Of a stretch of DNA of 64,000 bases, positions 23,682-33,729 are shown piece by piece. The stretch is taken from contig JAMXDE010000048.1 in assembly GCA_026770025.1 (NCBI GenBank), positions 407,604 to 471,603 on the forward strand, read 5' to 3'. Positions within the stretch are counted from its first letter, which is position 1. Every line of letters starts with the position of its first letter. Made by a program: the position numbers and the translations under genes. The notes beneath the pieces are model-generated. The model did not search any database. It was not told the DNA's origin and was given only the letters and a program-made list of their open reading frames with translations. This stretch comes from Craspedostauros australis. Lineage: Eukaryota > Bacillariophyta > Bacillariophyceae > Mastogloiales > Achnanthaceae.

Positions 23682-24820
23682 ATGCTGTCCAACCTCTGCA
23701 GACAGTTCACAACGGCGGCATCGCTGTCGGCGCGATCTTGCGCAGGCCCGCGAACAGCCGTCCCTCGTCTTCCTGCAAGCAGCGTTCAGAGTATGGCTGC
23801 GAGACGCCTTGCGCTGCCATCCACCGCCACCACGTCTCTTGCTGCATTCTCGACGGCAGCAGCGTCGCAGGCCAATACGGAATACGTCGAAGTGCTCAAA
23901 CTCAACATGCTGGAGAATAATCCCGGAGCAAGAAGGCAGGTATGTAGTACATACACACATGTATAACATACACACATGTATAACATGCACATATGTATGT
24001 GCACATGCACCAGTGATTTCGCTACGTCATGTTACGGCATGGAATAATCCAGCATGTCTGCATTACTCGCACTCCATAGTCGTACTCAACTCCTTCAACC
24101 ATACTCCCTCCTCAATCTCACACAACCACGATGACATGGACGACACAGAAAAAGAGAGTCGGCCGCGGCGTCGGTTCCGGGCGCGGCAAGACCAGCGGAC
24201 GCGGTCACAAGGGCCAAAAGGCGCGAGCCGGTGGCGGCGTCAAACTGGGCTTCGAGGGAGGTCAGACCAAGCTGTACAAGCGCTTGCCCAAACGCGGTTT
24301 CACCAACAAGCGCTTCGCCACGCCCATGGTCCCGCTCAACGTCGGTAAGATCCAGGACTTTATCGACATGGGACGCTTCCCGCACGTCGCTGCCGACACG
24401 GCGGCCGACGCCATGCCGATCCTCACATTGAAAGACCTCGTCGACGCCGGCATCACGAATCACACCACCGTGAAGCACGGCATCAAGCTGCTGTCGCATG
24501 GCACAGAACGTCTGCGCACACCCATCAAGCTGCATATCAGCCGCGCATCGAAGGAGGCCATTCAGGCCGTCGAGAATGTCGGCGGGCAGGTCACGACGGT
24601 GCATTACAATCGGTTGGCCTTGCGCGTTCTGCTGAAGCCGCACAAGTTTGGTGTCCATCCGCCCAAGATGGCGCGACCGCCGCCCAAGCTGCAACCGTAC
24701 TACACGAACTGGGATGACTGTCGTGGCTACCTCAGCGTGCAGTCGCAGATGCGGGATCTGTTGGCGCAGCGGCCCGAATTGGAGGAAGCATTTCAGAAGG
24801 CGCTCGGCAAGACGAAGTGA
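23682..24820 (+). CDS. Mitochondrial large-subunit ribosomal protein uL15m
   Basis: Exons 23682..23939 and 24149..24820 give 309 residues. The first 65 residues are Arg/Ser/Ala-rich without acidic residues ([20 protein letters not shown]), a typical mitochondrial presequence. The splice joins [13 protein letters not shown] to [19 protein letters not shown], which restores the classic L15 N-terminal signature 'LN-L-npGar..kRvGRG.GSG.[14 protein letters not shown]'. [18 protein letters not shown] follows, also diagnostic. Its role is as an rRNA-binding protein of the mitoribosomal large subunit. The C-terminal extension beyond the bacterial length (about 145 residues) is usual for the mitochondrial form. 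The start codon is the first ATG in frame with the presequence. Confidence 0.9.
23940..24148 (+). other. Intron of the uL15m gene
   Basis: 209 bp, GTATGT donor and GACACAG acceptor, phase 0. Contains two copies of a repeat of about 19 bp (ACACATGTATAACAT core) at about 23953-23990. Confidence 0.85.
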
Positions 24821-25275
24821 ATGGTGTGGCATCGTATCATGACTCTCCGGAGAGTGTCTGGCAAAGATACCAGACTCTTGAAAGCATAATATCGTAGTTT
24901 GCTGTTGCGATGATATCATATGAGCCAATGCGAGTCATTAGAGAGCAGTTATCAACAGATAATTACGCTGGGGTATGCCTATGCCATTCGAAACTCTCGC
25001 AGTGAAGTGGCGATGTCATCAGATGTTGAGGATAGCGTGGAACACCAGTACTCGTTGAGTATTGTGTAGAATTCTGTTCGTTCTTTAGCCTCCCTATTTT
25101 GTTTTTGGCGCGATGAACAGATCCCGAGAAAGCGAAAAGCGGATTGTGACCATCCCCGATGACTTCCCTCCACTGTGTACACGCAAGAACGCAAGAACGC
25201 AAGAACACACGCAATCCTCACAACAACACAATCTTACATTGTCATACACTACCGCACAACAGACACACGACCACC
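24821..25275. other. Intergenic spacer, 455 bp
   Basis: 3' end of uL15m and promoter/leader of the next gene. A GCAAGAAC direct repeat lies at 25184-25207, followed by a CA-rich leader. Confidence 0.5.
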
Positions 25276-25518
25276 ATGGGCAACAATGCTTCCTCCGCAC
25301 TGGGCGCCGCCGCTGCCTCGAACCAGCTCAAGGGCGTGCTGAAGGACGCCGAGGATGGAACCAAGGGTGGCAATCCGGAGAACGAAAGGAAGATCCAGGA
25401 GATCCAAGGCCGCAACAAGACCAACATCCAGGACTACGAGCAGAAGAAGGCAGCGCATGCCGCCAAGAAGAAGAAGCTGTCGGAAGCTTGGGCGGCCAAT
25501 CGCAAGGCTGCCAACTGA
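25276..25518 (+). CDS. Small charged protein with myristoylation signal, 80 aa
   Basis: ATG at 25276 in a near-ideal context (CCACCATGGG) after a CA-rich leader; stop TGA at 25516-25518. It starts MGNNASSALGAAAASN, which fits N-myristoylation (Gly2, Ser6). The rest is a highly charged, probably helical segment (ENERKIQEIQGRNKTNIQDY, then HAAKKKKLSEAW). No family recognised. Codons are strongly biased toward C/G ends, and the leader is well formed, so I regard it as real despite its length. It would be a small peripheral membrane protein with a basic helix; function unknown. Confidence 0.65.
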   Translation: MGNNASSALGAAAASNQLKGVLKDAEDGTKGGNPENERKIQEIQGRNKTNIQDYEQKKAAHAAKKKKLSEAWAANRKAAN

Positions 25519-25967
25519 GGTGGTTTTGGGGCAGAGTTGGTTGCTCAATACGATCGTGGAAGGAAGGAAGCATGCGTGCATGCATTCCATTGAGAAGAGA
25601 TCCATAACAACATGGGAAGAACAAGCAGATTCAAGGGATTTCTCAAGAGAGAGAAGAAAGAAGGAAGGAAGGATGCGGACATGGACAAAGCAGCAAGTCA
25701 CATGGTGACTATTGCATTCTTCAGCTGGCTGGCTGGAGGGATGAATGGAAAGTGTCTGCATCCAACAGTGCTCCTCGTCTATTTTCAGCCGCAAACACCA
25801 TTCCCCAACTCTCCAAACGCCCACACCAAGAGCACTGCAGCAATAACACAATACAATACTATCACAACAGAACTAATTTCATATTTGGACAGAGCATCAT
25901 GGAACTATAATACTGCTCTAGAGTACTCTCATGTGTCTTCGCACCCATGTATTACATTCATCACTGC
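25519..25967. other. Spacer between convergent genes, 449 bp
   Basis: 3' regions of the small MGN protein and of the minus-strand Vps3-like gene. GA/AAGG-rich patch at 25640-25680; nothing else seen. Confidence 0.5.
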
Positions 25968-28900
25968 TCAAGCAAAGTGCGAACTGAACACCTCCAGATC
26001 TTGCAGTTCCTCGATGAACGTCCTGCCGTTGCTGCCGGGATTGCCAAGACCGAAGCTCAGCGGCGCCCCCGTCGTTGTGTCGATTGCCAGCACCGTGTAC
26101 CGCAATTCACACGTCAGCGTCGCCGTGCCCTCCATGCGTTGCGGCAGTGCCGATAGCACGCACCAAGCCGCTCCACCTGCCTTGTGCGGTAGAACACGGA
26201 TGGGCACGCGGATGGCTGGCTGGATGGCCTCCTCCGAACTCTCGGCGACGACGAACGCGACGTTGCCGAGGGCGCGTCCATCGACGTTAGCGTTGTTCGT
26301 GACGATGGCCTGGATGACGACGTGCCTTGGGAAGAAGTGCTTCACAATGGTGACGTCCGGGAAGGTGGATGAGGCAGACGATGATGGACGAGCCTTGATG
26401 GGTTTCGTCGAATGGATGGGGTCGCCCAGATTCAATGACTTCAATTGAGGCACGACGTGCAAGCTCGCCTGCGCCTTGAGCTGTGCATCCGTCAGCTTCT
26501 CCTTCAACGCCACGTACTTGGATCGCAGCAAGGATGACACCACCGTCAATCGCCGCACCTGCGACTCGCTGTCGACAAGAGCAGGGATCAGGAATGGCCG
26601 AGCGACGGCCGACACGGGCACGTTCTTTGGCAGCAACCTCAGCGCTGCTGCACGGTCGATGGCACCGCGACGCAGCGCCAGCACCTGAATGGCGGCATTC
26701 GTTCCGCGTTTGGAGTCCGAGTCGGATTGCAGCGCCACACGCACGAGCGGCAGATACGCGCATCCTTCGTCGCCAGGGAGGGTCGCGGACATCCTCGTGT
26801 CGTGCGGATCGTCATTCCAGGCGCCACCGCGGGCATTCATGCGCGCGCGTTGGCGTTCTCGCTTGGCTTGCAACCGTTCGTGACGCAAATCACAGTACTC
26901 CAACGCCAAATCGAGGCTCTTGCATTCACCGTACAGAATCTGCAAGGCATCCTCGTGCCGTCCCATCCTCCCCAGCACCAGCGCCTGCTCTTGCAGGAAG
27001 GACTTGGGTAGTGCAGATAGCAGGCGTTCGGAACGGATCTTCGTCAGGGGCCATCGCAAGAAGACTCGCAGCTTGCAACGATACAGTGTCCCGAGCACGG
27101 TGTCGGTCTCATCCGTGTTGTCGTCGCCACGTTCCGCAATGACGCCCTCCAGAAGCAGGTAGCACAGCTCGTCGTGGTAGTTCGCAATATGATCTTCCAT
27201 TTCCGGATCCGGCGCCAATCGGTTAAACGCATCCTCCTCATCGTCGTCGGCGCGTCCTGTGGAGATACCAATGGCAGCCTCGAGGTAGGTGACCGCCAAG
27301 GCACGGCCGGACTCGAGTGGCAGCGCGATGGATTCACCATTCTCATTGACGTCATCCGCCAAAACATCCGATTCCTTCTGATCGTACGCGACGGTCGGTT
27401 GTATTTTCTGCAGCAGCTTGATGACCTCCGCTGGATACGTGGGATGCGACAACGGATCATCACGTGCCAGCATGGCCCTCCACTGTTTGGATGTTTGCGG
27501 CAGCAGAGATGTGAAGACTCCGAGACCCAATCGCGGATTCTCTTGCAGCAACCGATGTGTTGCAATGGATTTGAGCACCAGCGAGCAGGCCGACGGCTTG
27601 CCCGTGCTCCACAACTCGGATAGATGAGTGGCCGTGTAGGAGGCGTACTTGATGGGCGACCACGTTGTGACGCCGCTGTTGCCGGTCGATGGCGGTGACG
27701 CCGACGACGATGGGACGCGGGCCGTCTTCTGGCTCTGCGGCAGCCGCTCGTACAGCACCTGGATGGCACGTTCGTGCTGTCCGCTGGCGCGAAGGAGCCA
27801 CACGGCCGATTCGATGAGGTCCATGCTGAGTTGGGCGTTGTTGGAACTGAGCAAGGAGAAGGATTGCGACGCTTCGCGCAGCAGCCGATCTGCGACCTGA
27901 CTGCAGACCTGCACCGCCGATGCAGGCAGATCGTCCGAACCATCGCCGACGGGGTCATTGAGCACGATGGTGCCGACGCGGTTGGAACACATCTTTGCTG
28001 CTTTGTTGGCCAAGGCTGGCTTGGGTGGTGCTAGCTGCGTGCACACTAGACACAACAGAGCTGTGCCGGTGACCAACGACGTGGGGTTGGCCACAGATGC
28101 AACGGTTGGCACAACCGATTGATCCATCGCGCTGGCGTTGACAGATCTGTTTGCGGAGAAGGAGGCCTCGATGGTGCGACCACCATGCGGGGAAGTATCC
28201 GACACGGCCACGGGCCATGATCCATCGTCACCATCCGCACTCTCCCATTCCAAGAGTCCCAAGATGGCCTGCAGGTACTGCCGCAGCAGATCCCGCGATT
28301 GAGGTGTCGGTTCCGGACCCACATACGATGTTGCCGTGAAGCTGGCCTGCAAGGCATCCGCCAGCTCGCCGCGCGGGAACCCGTTGGCCCCAAATGCATC
28401 GATGGCATGGCGCATGAGACGATCCGCCAGATCCTGGGTCGTGTCCGGCAGCGCGCGCAGAGACTTCGCCTGGCACGAGTAGGACATGGTCACGAGCAGG
28501 GAATCGAGCTGGGATTCGTTGGCGACCACTGGATGGGACTTGTTCATCGCAACCGGATTGTTGTTATTGTTGGCGAACTTCATGGTTGCTGCCGACATCA
28601 TCTGCCCCAAGTTCATGGAACGCAGGCCGAAGAAATCGTTGGGCCGCGTTCCGACCTCGACGGTGCGCAGAGGAATGGCAACGCAGGATGGAGAACGGAT
28701 GCTGACGAGTCCGTCGCTCGTGAGCACAGCGATGAGGTACGGTCCCGCCAGCGCCGCCGCCAGGATGGGACTCGCCACCGTGACCATGCCGTTGCGCGGC
28801 TTCGATGCCTCCAGGAGGGGGTGGGTGGAACCGTAGGAGTGGTGACGATGCTGATGGGCGGAGGCATCGTGGCGCAGATCCACCACGGCGCATTCGCGGC

Positions 28901-30227
28901 CGTTGGCGCAGAAGATGGTGGACCATTCATCGCGGGTCGATGCGTAGCGCGGCGATGAGGGTCGCTTCGTGTTGCCATCGGCGTCGTGTCTCACCGGCGG
29001 TCGCGGCAGATCCAGCAGGATGACAGGATGCACCTGCGACGATTGGCCGAACGACAGCATCTTGACGCATTCGGCTGAGGAGGAGAGTCTGCCACGGCCG
29101 GATGCGGAACCACCCGCGGCCCGATCGGCGTCGTCGTCCGTGCCGTTGGCATGCTCCTGCTTCGGCTTGCTGGCGACGGCGTAGACCACGTTGCCGACGG
29201 TGACGACTGCCACGCGCCCCTGCGCCGTCAACTCCAACGCCGTCTGGCCGCCACGCGCTCCCGGTGCAGGCAGCGTGATGTGCGTGAAGTCCCAGCGCTG
29301 CAGCTGCTTGCCGAATCGGCCGCGCGTCTTCTTCTTGCGCGAGTTTGAAATGGAGATGGTTCCCGAGCCTCCGCGCACCATGGTGGAAGCGTTGCTGCTG
29401 GTGCCATCGTCGGACAAGGCGGGGTGGTAGGCGTCCGTGAAGACCTGCGTGAGGCTGCGACCGGCCGCCAGGAGGAAGCCCGTTTGCGGCGAGAAGGTGG
29501 CCGATGTGACGCGGCGATTCGAGGTTTCCGACAGCGCCAGCTTGCGGAAGGTGCCATGCTGCAGAGTGATGAGGTAGGGCAGGTAAGCGCCGGGCGTGGA
29601 GCTGTTGGCGTGATCGCCCTTGTTGTCGTCCACCATGACCAGGAACGTGGGCGGCAACGCAGGAGCGGACAGCGCGGCATCCTGCGGCGCCGAGGCTGTG
29701 AGGGTGTCGTGGATGATCCCAACCACCGGACCGGGCAAGCTGGCCCCCGAGTCCACGGGAAGGTACATGCGCGGCAGACTGGCGGGCGGACGGCCCGTGG
29801 GCGTGATGCCGAGCGGCTGCTGCGACTTGCGCGCCATGCTGCTGCCGCCGGCCTCTCCCATGGTTCCCGAGATGGAGTCCGATGCGAAGGAGCCCGTGGT
29901 TCCCCCGCCGCCTCCGCCGCCCAGGCCTCCGCGAGTGGAGGTGGGCGATCGTCCGGGTGCTGCGGAACCCGCCCTCGTTGGCGCGTAGGCCCGGTAGTGC
30001 AGCGTGCCCTGCTCAGTGCCGAAGATGAGGCCGTGCGCCTTGATGGTGGCGGCGTCCGCGCCGGTGGTGATGCTGGAGGGCACCGAATCGAACGGGTTGA
30101 TGCTTGCGCCGGAGCTGCCACCACCTGACGCACCGTCCAGGCTGGGATTCATGGAGGCCTGCCAGACGCTGAAGCTCCGCGGGGTCACCCCGTTGGCGCG
30201 CAGTTCCCACGCTGCTTGCAAGGACAT
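25968..30227 (-). CDS. Vps3/TGFBRAP1-like tethering subunit with gamma-COP appendage-like C-terminus
   Basis: Minus strand, ATG at 30227 (ACGATGTCC); 1419 residues, no intron needed. The N-terminal 600 residues look like a citron-homology/beta-propeller region with Gly/Ser-rich inserts. Residues of about 970-1110 fit the Vps39/TGFBRAP1 domain 1 helical repeat (AVTYLEAAIG, LVLGRMGRHEDALQILYGE, LALEYC). Residues of about 1190-1265 fit domain 2 (LRLLPKNVPVSAVARPFL). This is the CORVET/HOPS family that tethers endosomal and vacuolar membranes. The usual C-terminal zinc finger is absent. Residues 1290-1419 instead resemble the Ig-like appendage of coatomer gamma: TIVKHFFPRHVVIQAIVTNN, then LTCELRYTVLAID, TTGAPLSFG and EELQDLEV match the order and spacing of that fold. 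The fusion reading is my inference from sequence pattern. Confidence 0.8.
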   Translation of the reverse strand: MSLQAAWELRANGVTPRSFSVWQASMNPSLDGASGGGSSGASINPFDSVPSSITTGADAATIKAHGLIFGTEQGTLHYRAYAPTRAGSAAPGRSPTSTRGGLGGGGGGGTTGSFASDSISGTMGEAGGSSMARKSQQPLGITPTGRPPASLPRMYLPVDSGASLPGPVVGIIHDTLTASAPQDAALSAPALPPTFLVMVDDNKGDHANSSTPGAYLPYLITLQHGTFRKLALSETSNRRVTSATFSPQTGFLLAAGRSLTQVFTDAYHPALSDDGTSSNASTMVRGGSGTISISNSRKKKTRGRFGKQLQRWDFTHITLPAPGARGGQTALELTAQGRVAVVTVGNVVYAVASKPKQEHANGTDDDADRAAGGSASGRGRLSSSAECVKMLSFGQSSQVHPVILLDLPRPPVRHDADGNTKRPSSPRYASTRDEWSTIFCANGRECAVVDLRHDASAHQHRHHSYGSTHPLLEASKPRNGMVTVASPILAAALAGPYLIAVLTSDGLVSIRSPSCVAIPLRTVEVGTRPNDFFGLRSMNLGQMMSAATMKFANNNNNPVAMNKSHPVVANESQLDSLLVTMSYSCQAKSLRALPDTTQDLADRLMRHAIDAFGANGFPRGELADALQASFTATSYVGPEPTPQSRDLLRQYLQAILGLLEWESADGDDGSWPVAVSDTSPHGGRTIEASFSANRSVNASAMDQSVVPTVASVANPTSLVTGTALLCLVCTQLAPPKPALANKAAKMCSNRVGTIVLNDPVGDGSDDLPASAVQVCSQVADRLLREASQSFSLLSSNNAQLSMDLIESAVWLLRASGQHERAIQVLYERLPQSQKTARVPSSSASPPSTGNSGVTTWSPIKYASYTATHLSELWSTGKPSACSLVLKSIATHRLLQENPRLGLGVFTSLLPQTSKQWRAMLARDDPLSHPTYPAEVIKLLQKIQPTVAYDQKESDVLADDVNENGESIALPLESGRALAVTYLEAAIGISTGRADDDEEDAFNRLAPDPEMEDHIANYHDELCYLLLEGVIAERGDDNTDETDTVLGTLYRCKLRVFLRWPLTKIRSERLLSALPKSFLQEQALVLGRMGRHEDALQILYGECKSLDLALEYCDLRHERLQAKRERQRARMNARGGAWNDDPHDTRMSATLPGDEGCAYLPLVRVALQSDSDSKRGTNAAIQVLALRRGAIDRAAALRLLPKNVPVSAVARPFLIPALVDSESQVRRLTVVSSLLRSKYVALKEKLTDAQLKAQASLHVVPQLKSLNLGDPIHSTKPIKARPSSSASSTFPDVTIVKHFFPRHVVIQAIVTNNANVDGRALGNVAFVVAESSEEAIQPAIRVPIRVLPHKAGGAAWCVLSALPQRMEGTATLTCELRYTVLAIDTTTGAPLSFGLGNPGSNGRTFIEELQDLEVFSSHFA

Positions 30228-30760
30228 CGTTGCGACTACCGTGGAGGATAGGAGAGTAGAGTAGATTAGATTAGAGCACAATGCTTCCTGCTTTTCTTAC
30301 GTATACAACTATATGCTCTTATGGCTGGACAAGAGTGTCGGAGATGATGGGGCAGATGAGCAATGTTGTTGCATGAGCTGCGGAGAAGACCATGGCCGAG
30401 GAAGATACCGTCGCCTCCTCTTCGATCCTCATCTTGGTGTTCTCCCAAGAGACGAGGTTCCGCCACGGCGGATCGTGTGTTTCTTGCGCGCGATCTGGGA
30501 CACCCGGCAAAATGGGTCGAATTAGTCTATCTTGGAGGCTACTGACCCAGCCAATCAAAACTCGTTGTTTTTGCGATGACAAAAGATCCCACAAGAGGAA
30601 TGTTCTCGAATCAAATTTTCGTTCTCAGGAACTCTTTGAAGGTCATAGCTTCCAGTTTTATTTATGGGTATTTCGTGGAGAAACTCCGAAAATGACTCTG
30701 CAATACTGTGTCTTGATTTAATCCCGACCAGTCGTGCGAAAACCGAACCCTTGATTTAAA

Positions 30761-30921
30761 TAGCCGTCATTCGATTTTTTTATCCGTCATTCGATTTAAA
30801 TATCCGTCATTCGATTTTAATATCCGTCATTCGATTTATTTATCCGTCATTCGATTTTAATATCCGTCATTCGATTTATTTATCCGTCATTCGATTTAAT
30901 TATCCGTCATTCGATTTATTT
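30761..30921. repeat. Tandem array of a 20-bp unit, 8 copies
   Basis: Unit ATCCGTCATTCGATTT followed by four variable A/T bases (TTTT, AAAT, TAAT, ATTT, AATT); the first copy has AGCCG. The 16-bp core is invariant, the 4-bp A/T part is not. The core contains CGTCA, the complement of the TGACG half-site bound by bZIP factors. Confidence 0.95.
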
Positions 30922-31740
30922 AGTTATCAATCCATTGTCTTCACGGGACACCATTGACACTATCGGACTAGTTCGACTAAACGATGTTCTCGTCACATCG
31001 CCACTGATGACACGGAAACGGACCAACAGACCACGAATACAAAGACGGGGCTTGACGAGAGCAACACATGATGCTCCCGCGCTCGTTTCGGATAGCCAAG
31101 CCAGGCAAAACCACTCCACAACATCAAGTATCAACGTAGTGTAGCGAACGCGATACAAATGCAATACACACTGATACATGCATGTGTTGCATCCTACATC
31201 GCTTTAGACCAGTGTGATGTCATGCTCATTTCGTCTGTTCTGCACTTGGTTTTGCGGTATCAGTGAAGGTGTCTCTTTGTTCGAAGGGTAGTCGCATTGT
31301 ATTTCTCTGTGCATTGCTCACAAATCCTGCCGTTCGCCACAAACAATCGCCATGAGATTCCCCCCGCCCCACGCTTCCTCCTTCCAACAAAGCAAAGCCG
31401 CTGGCACGAGCGGCAGCCATACCATTCCAATGGCTCTCTCCCGCTCCTCTTCTTCCAATACAGTACCAAATGGACAACAGATCAGAACTCTTCAAGGTTG
31501 ACCACGAACTCTTTGCACAGTCTGCTTCACATTTATACAATTGTAACCAAAATAAAACGTTTATTAGACAATAACACTCCAACTCCACACTCGTCTCTGT
31601 TGTGATCCGTCCAGAGCAGGGCAGAGTCGAGGAGAGCCACCATTTCGTGGTTTGCTTGTGTGACCAAGTGCACTTGATTAGTTCGATCACTTGCCGGCCT
31701 TGTCTTCTTGGGTCACGAGTGACAAACTTGTGCGACTTAT

Positions 31741-31883
31741 TTATCCGTCATTCGATTTATTTATCCGTCACTCGATTTTAATATCCGTCATTCGATTTAT
31801 TTATCCGTCATTCGATTTAAATATCCGTCATTCGATTTATTTATCCGTCACTCGATTTATTTATCCGTCATTCGATTTATTTA
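31741..31883. repeat. Second tandem array of the same 20-bp unit, 7 copies
   Basis: Same orientation and period as the array about 0.8 kb to the left. Two of seven copies carry CGTCACTCG instead of CGTCATTCG. Both arrays end in CGATTTATTTAG. Confidence 0.95.
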
Positions 31884-32576
31884 GAATTAGAAACTGTTTG
31901 TCATCGGTATAGACGGGACTCGATCAATTAGGCCAGCGGCATCAATGCCTCCTTTTGTTTCTCCGAAATAGGTCCAACAGGGTTTCTCACTAAGTTCTTC
32001 GAAAGGAGATTCGTTCTTCGCCAATCGTGGAATGTCAATTGCGGCCTTCTTGTGTCTGAGTGACAAAATTGGTTTTGGATGTCAAAGTAGTCGTACTAGT
32101 CGAAATACGTTTCCGTTGCCTTTTGCCGGGTGTCCCTGTTGTTCTCCTTTGTTTGTGTCGTGGCGGTAGTTCGGCGTGAGTTTGGCGTGTTGGAATGGAG
32201 ACTCTATTCGAACCAGTCGACTTGGCTTCTTCAGTATTCGAATCGATGGACTAAGATACGATTGTAACGGTCGTTGCGAACACCCGAACAAATTCAAATT
32301 TGGGCAGGTCACGGACTTTGCGTCTTCTTCTGCTTCACCTTCATTTCTGTTGCTTGTGGTGATGCCATCATGTTGCGTTCGCGTGATGATAGCACAGTGC
32401 CACAATTCACAGACCTCCGAAGCACACATCCCTTCATCACATCCCCACACATCATCAGCAGCACGAACAGGAGCATCATTGTCATCGACCACCACATCAA
32501 CGTCAACAAGAGCAGCAGCACGAACAGCAACAACCACACCAGTAACAGTAAGAGAAACCACACGACGAGCACCACC

Positions 32577-33729
32577 ATGTCCAGATCACCCATCCGCGCT
32601 GGAGGCCGCCATGCCTTCCACAATCAATTCTCGTCGCCGAGCATCGCGGTCACCAGCGCCGCGTCTCAGAACCGCCCGCGCGATGCGGCCAAGCGCAACA
32701 TTCTGGGCATGTGGGACACATCGCAGAACACCACGAACGCGGCTGACACGATCGACGGAGCCAACCCGCATCACGTGCAGTCGCTCATCGAGGATCTCGA
32801 AGAGCATAAGCGCAAGGAGATCGATCTGCTGCGCACCGATCTGCTGCGCGCCACGCACGAGCAGCAGGGCACGCACATCGCCAACATGCTCAAGCTGTCG
32901 AGGGCTGTGAAAGGCATGAAGATCCGGGATTTCAACGCCAAGTACGAGTGCAACTTGCTGCAGCTGCTCCTGCAGAAGGACGGCGTGCAGGTGGCAGGTC
33001 ACAAGCGTCCGTTGCCAGCCAACAACAAGCCCTTGCCGCCCGTGGCTGCGACGCCCGCACCGACGCGTCGGTATGGCAACGTTGCGCCAGGGAGCATCCT
33101 GCGCACGGCGCGGCGCGGGGAAGTGCTGTAGTACGTACTGTCTTCCATATGCTCTGTTGTGTTTGTATGTGCTGCGTGGAACCATCATTGCAATCGAGAT
33201 CTTGCAAGTGCGTTGCTGATGATTCTGCGGTGGTCCTGATCTTTGGTATGGACAGCTATCATTCATCGTCAGTTCATTTACTCTGCTGTCATGCATCGTC
33301 TCTCACAACATATCTGGTGAAACTCTTCGGTTCACACTGTTGCTCTATCTTTTTCATTTCTTTCAATGTGACATACTCCTACTTGCACCACATTGCACCA
33401 CATTGCACATGCACACGCATTCTTTCTGCTGCTGCTGCGGCCGATGCTGCAACAACAGCTCACAGAATGGATCCCCAGTGGAACCACGTGATGTCGGCGC
33501 ACTGGTTGCAACCGTCGCCAAAAAGCACAAGGGCAACAACAACCAAACGTCACCAACAAACTACGAGGGCGCCAACTTCGAGATCAACATCGGGGATGGT
33601 CAGGTCGTCAGGCTCAATGATACTGATGGCATCCAGCAGCTCGGACCCAGCCTCAAGGCGACGGCTGCCTCACAGCTGCAAGTCCTGCAGGATCAGATGG
33701 CGACCCTCATGGCACAGTTACAGAAGTGA
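32577..33729 (+). CDS. Borealin-like chromosomal passenger complex subunit
   Basis: Exons 32577..33127 and 33459..33729 give about 273 residues. Unspliced, the first frame stops at 33131. A GTAGTA donor and CAACAG acceptor (phase 2) join RTARRGEVL to SQNGSPVEP, typical of the borealin middle region. Residues of about 62-125 are a long charged helix followed by MLKLSRAVKGMKIRDFNAKY, matching the Nbl1/borealin N-terminal region that joins survivin and INCENP in a three-helix bundle. The C-terminal 50 residues (EINIGDGQVVRLNDTDGIQQ, then a Gln/Leu helix) match the borealin C-terminal dimerisation domain. Role: centromere and spindle targeting of Aurora kinase. The start ATG has a CA-rich leader and ACCACCATG context. 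Downstream fragments of this gene mark the tandem units. Confidence 0.75.
33128..33458 (+). other. Intron of the borealin-like gene
   Basis: 331 bp, GTAGTA donor (overlapping the in-frame TAG) and AACAACAG acceptor with a pyrimidine-rich GCTGCTGCTG stretch before it. Confidence 0.7.

Larger units (their letters stand above)
30228..32576. other. Divergent intergenic region with two 20-bp repeat arrays
   Basis: 2.35 kb between the minus-strand Vps3-like start and the plus-strand borealin-like start. Apart from the two arrays described below I see no gene. The frames at 31226-31690 and 32082-32561 on the minus strand have no recognisable content. The last 100 bp are a CA-rich leader of the borealin-like gene. 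Confidence 0.6.

Noticed and set aside
27044-27958. 304-codon frame on the minus strand within the Vps3-like gene
   Set aside because: Shifted frame of the same gene, Arg/Ser/Pro-rich, no domain.
30761-31883. CRISPR-like array
   Set aside because: The units are direct tandem repeats with a 4-bp A/T filler instead of unique spacers, and the genome is eukaryotic with introns.
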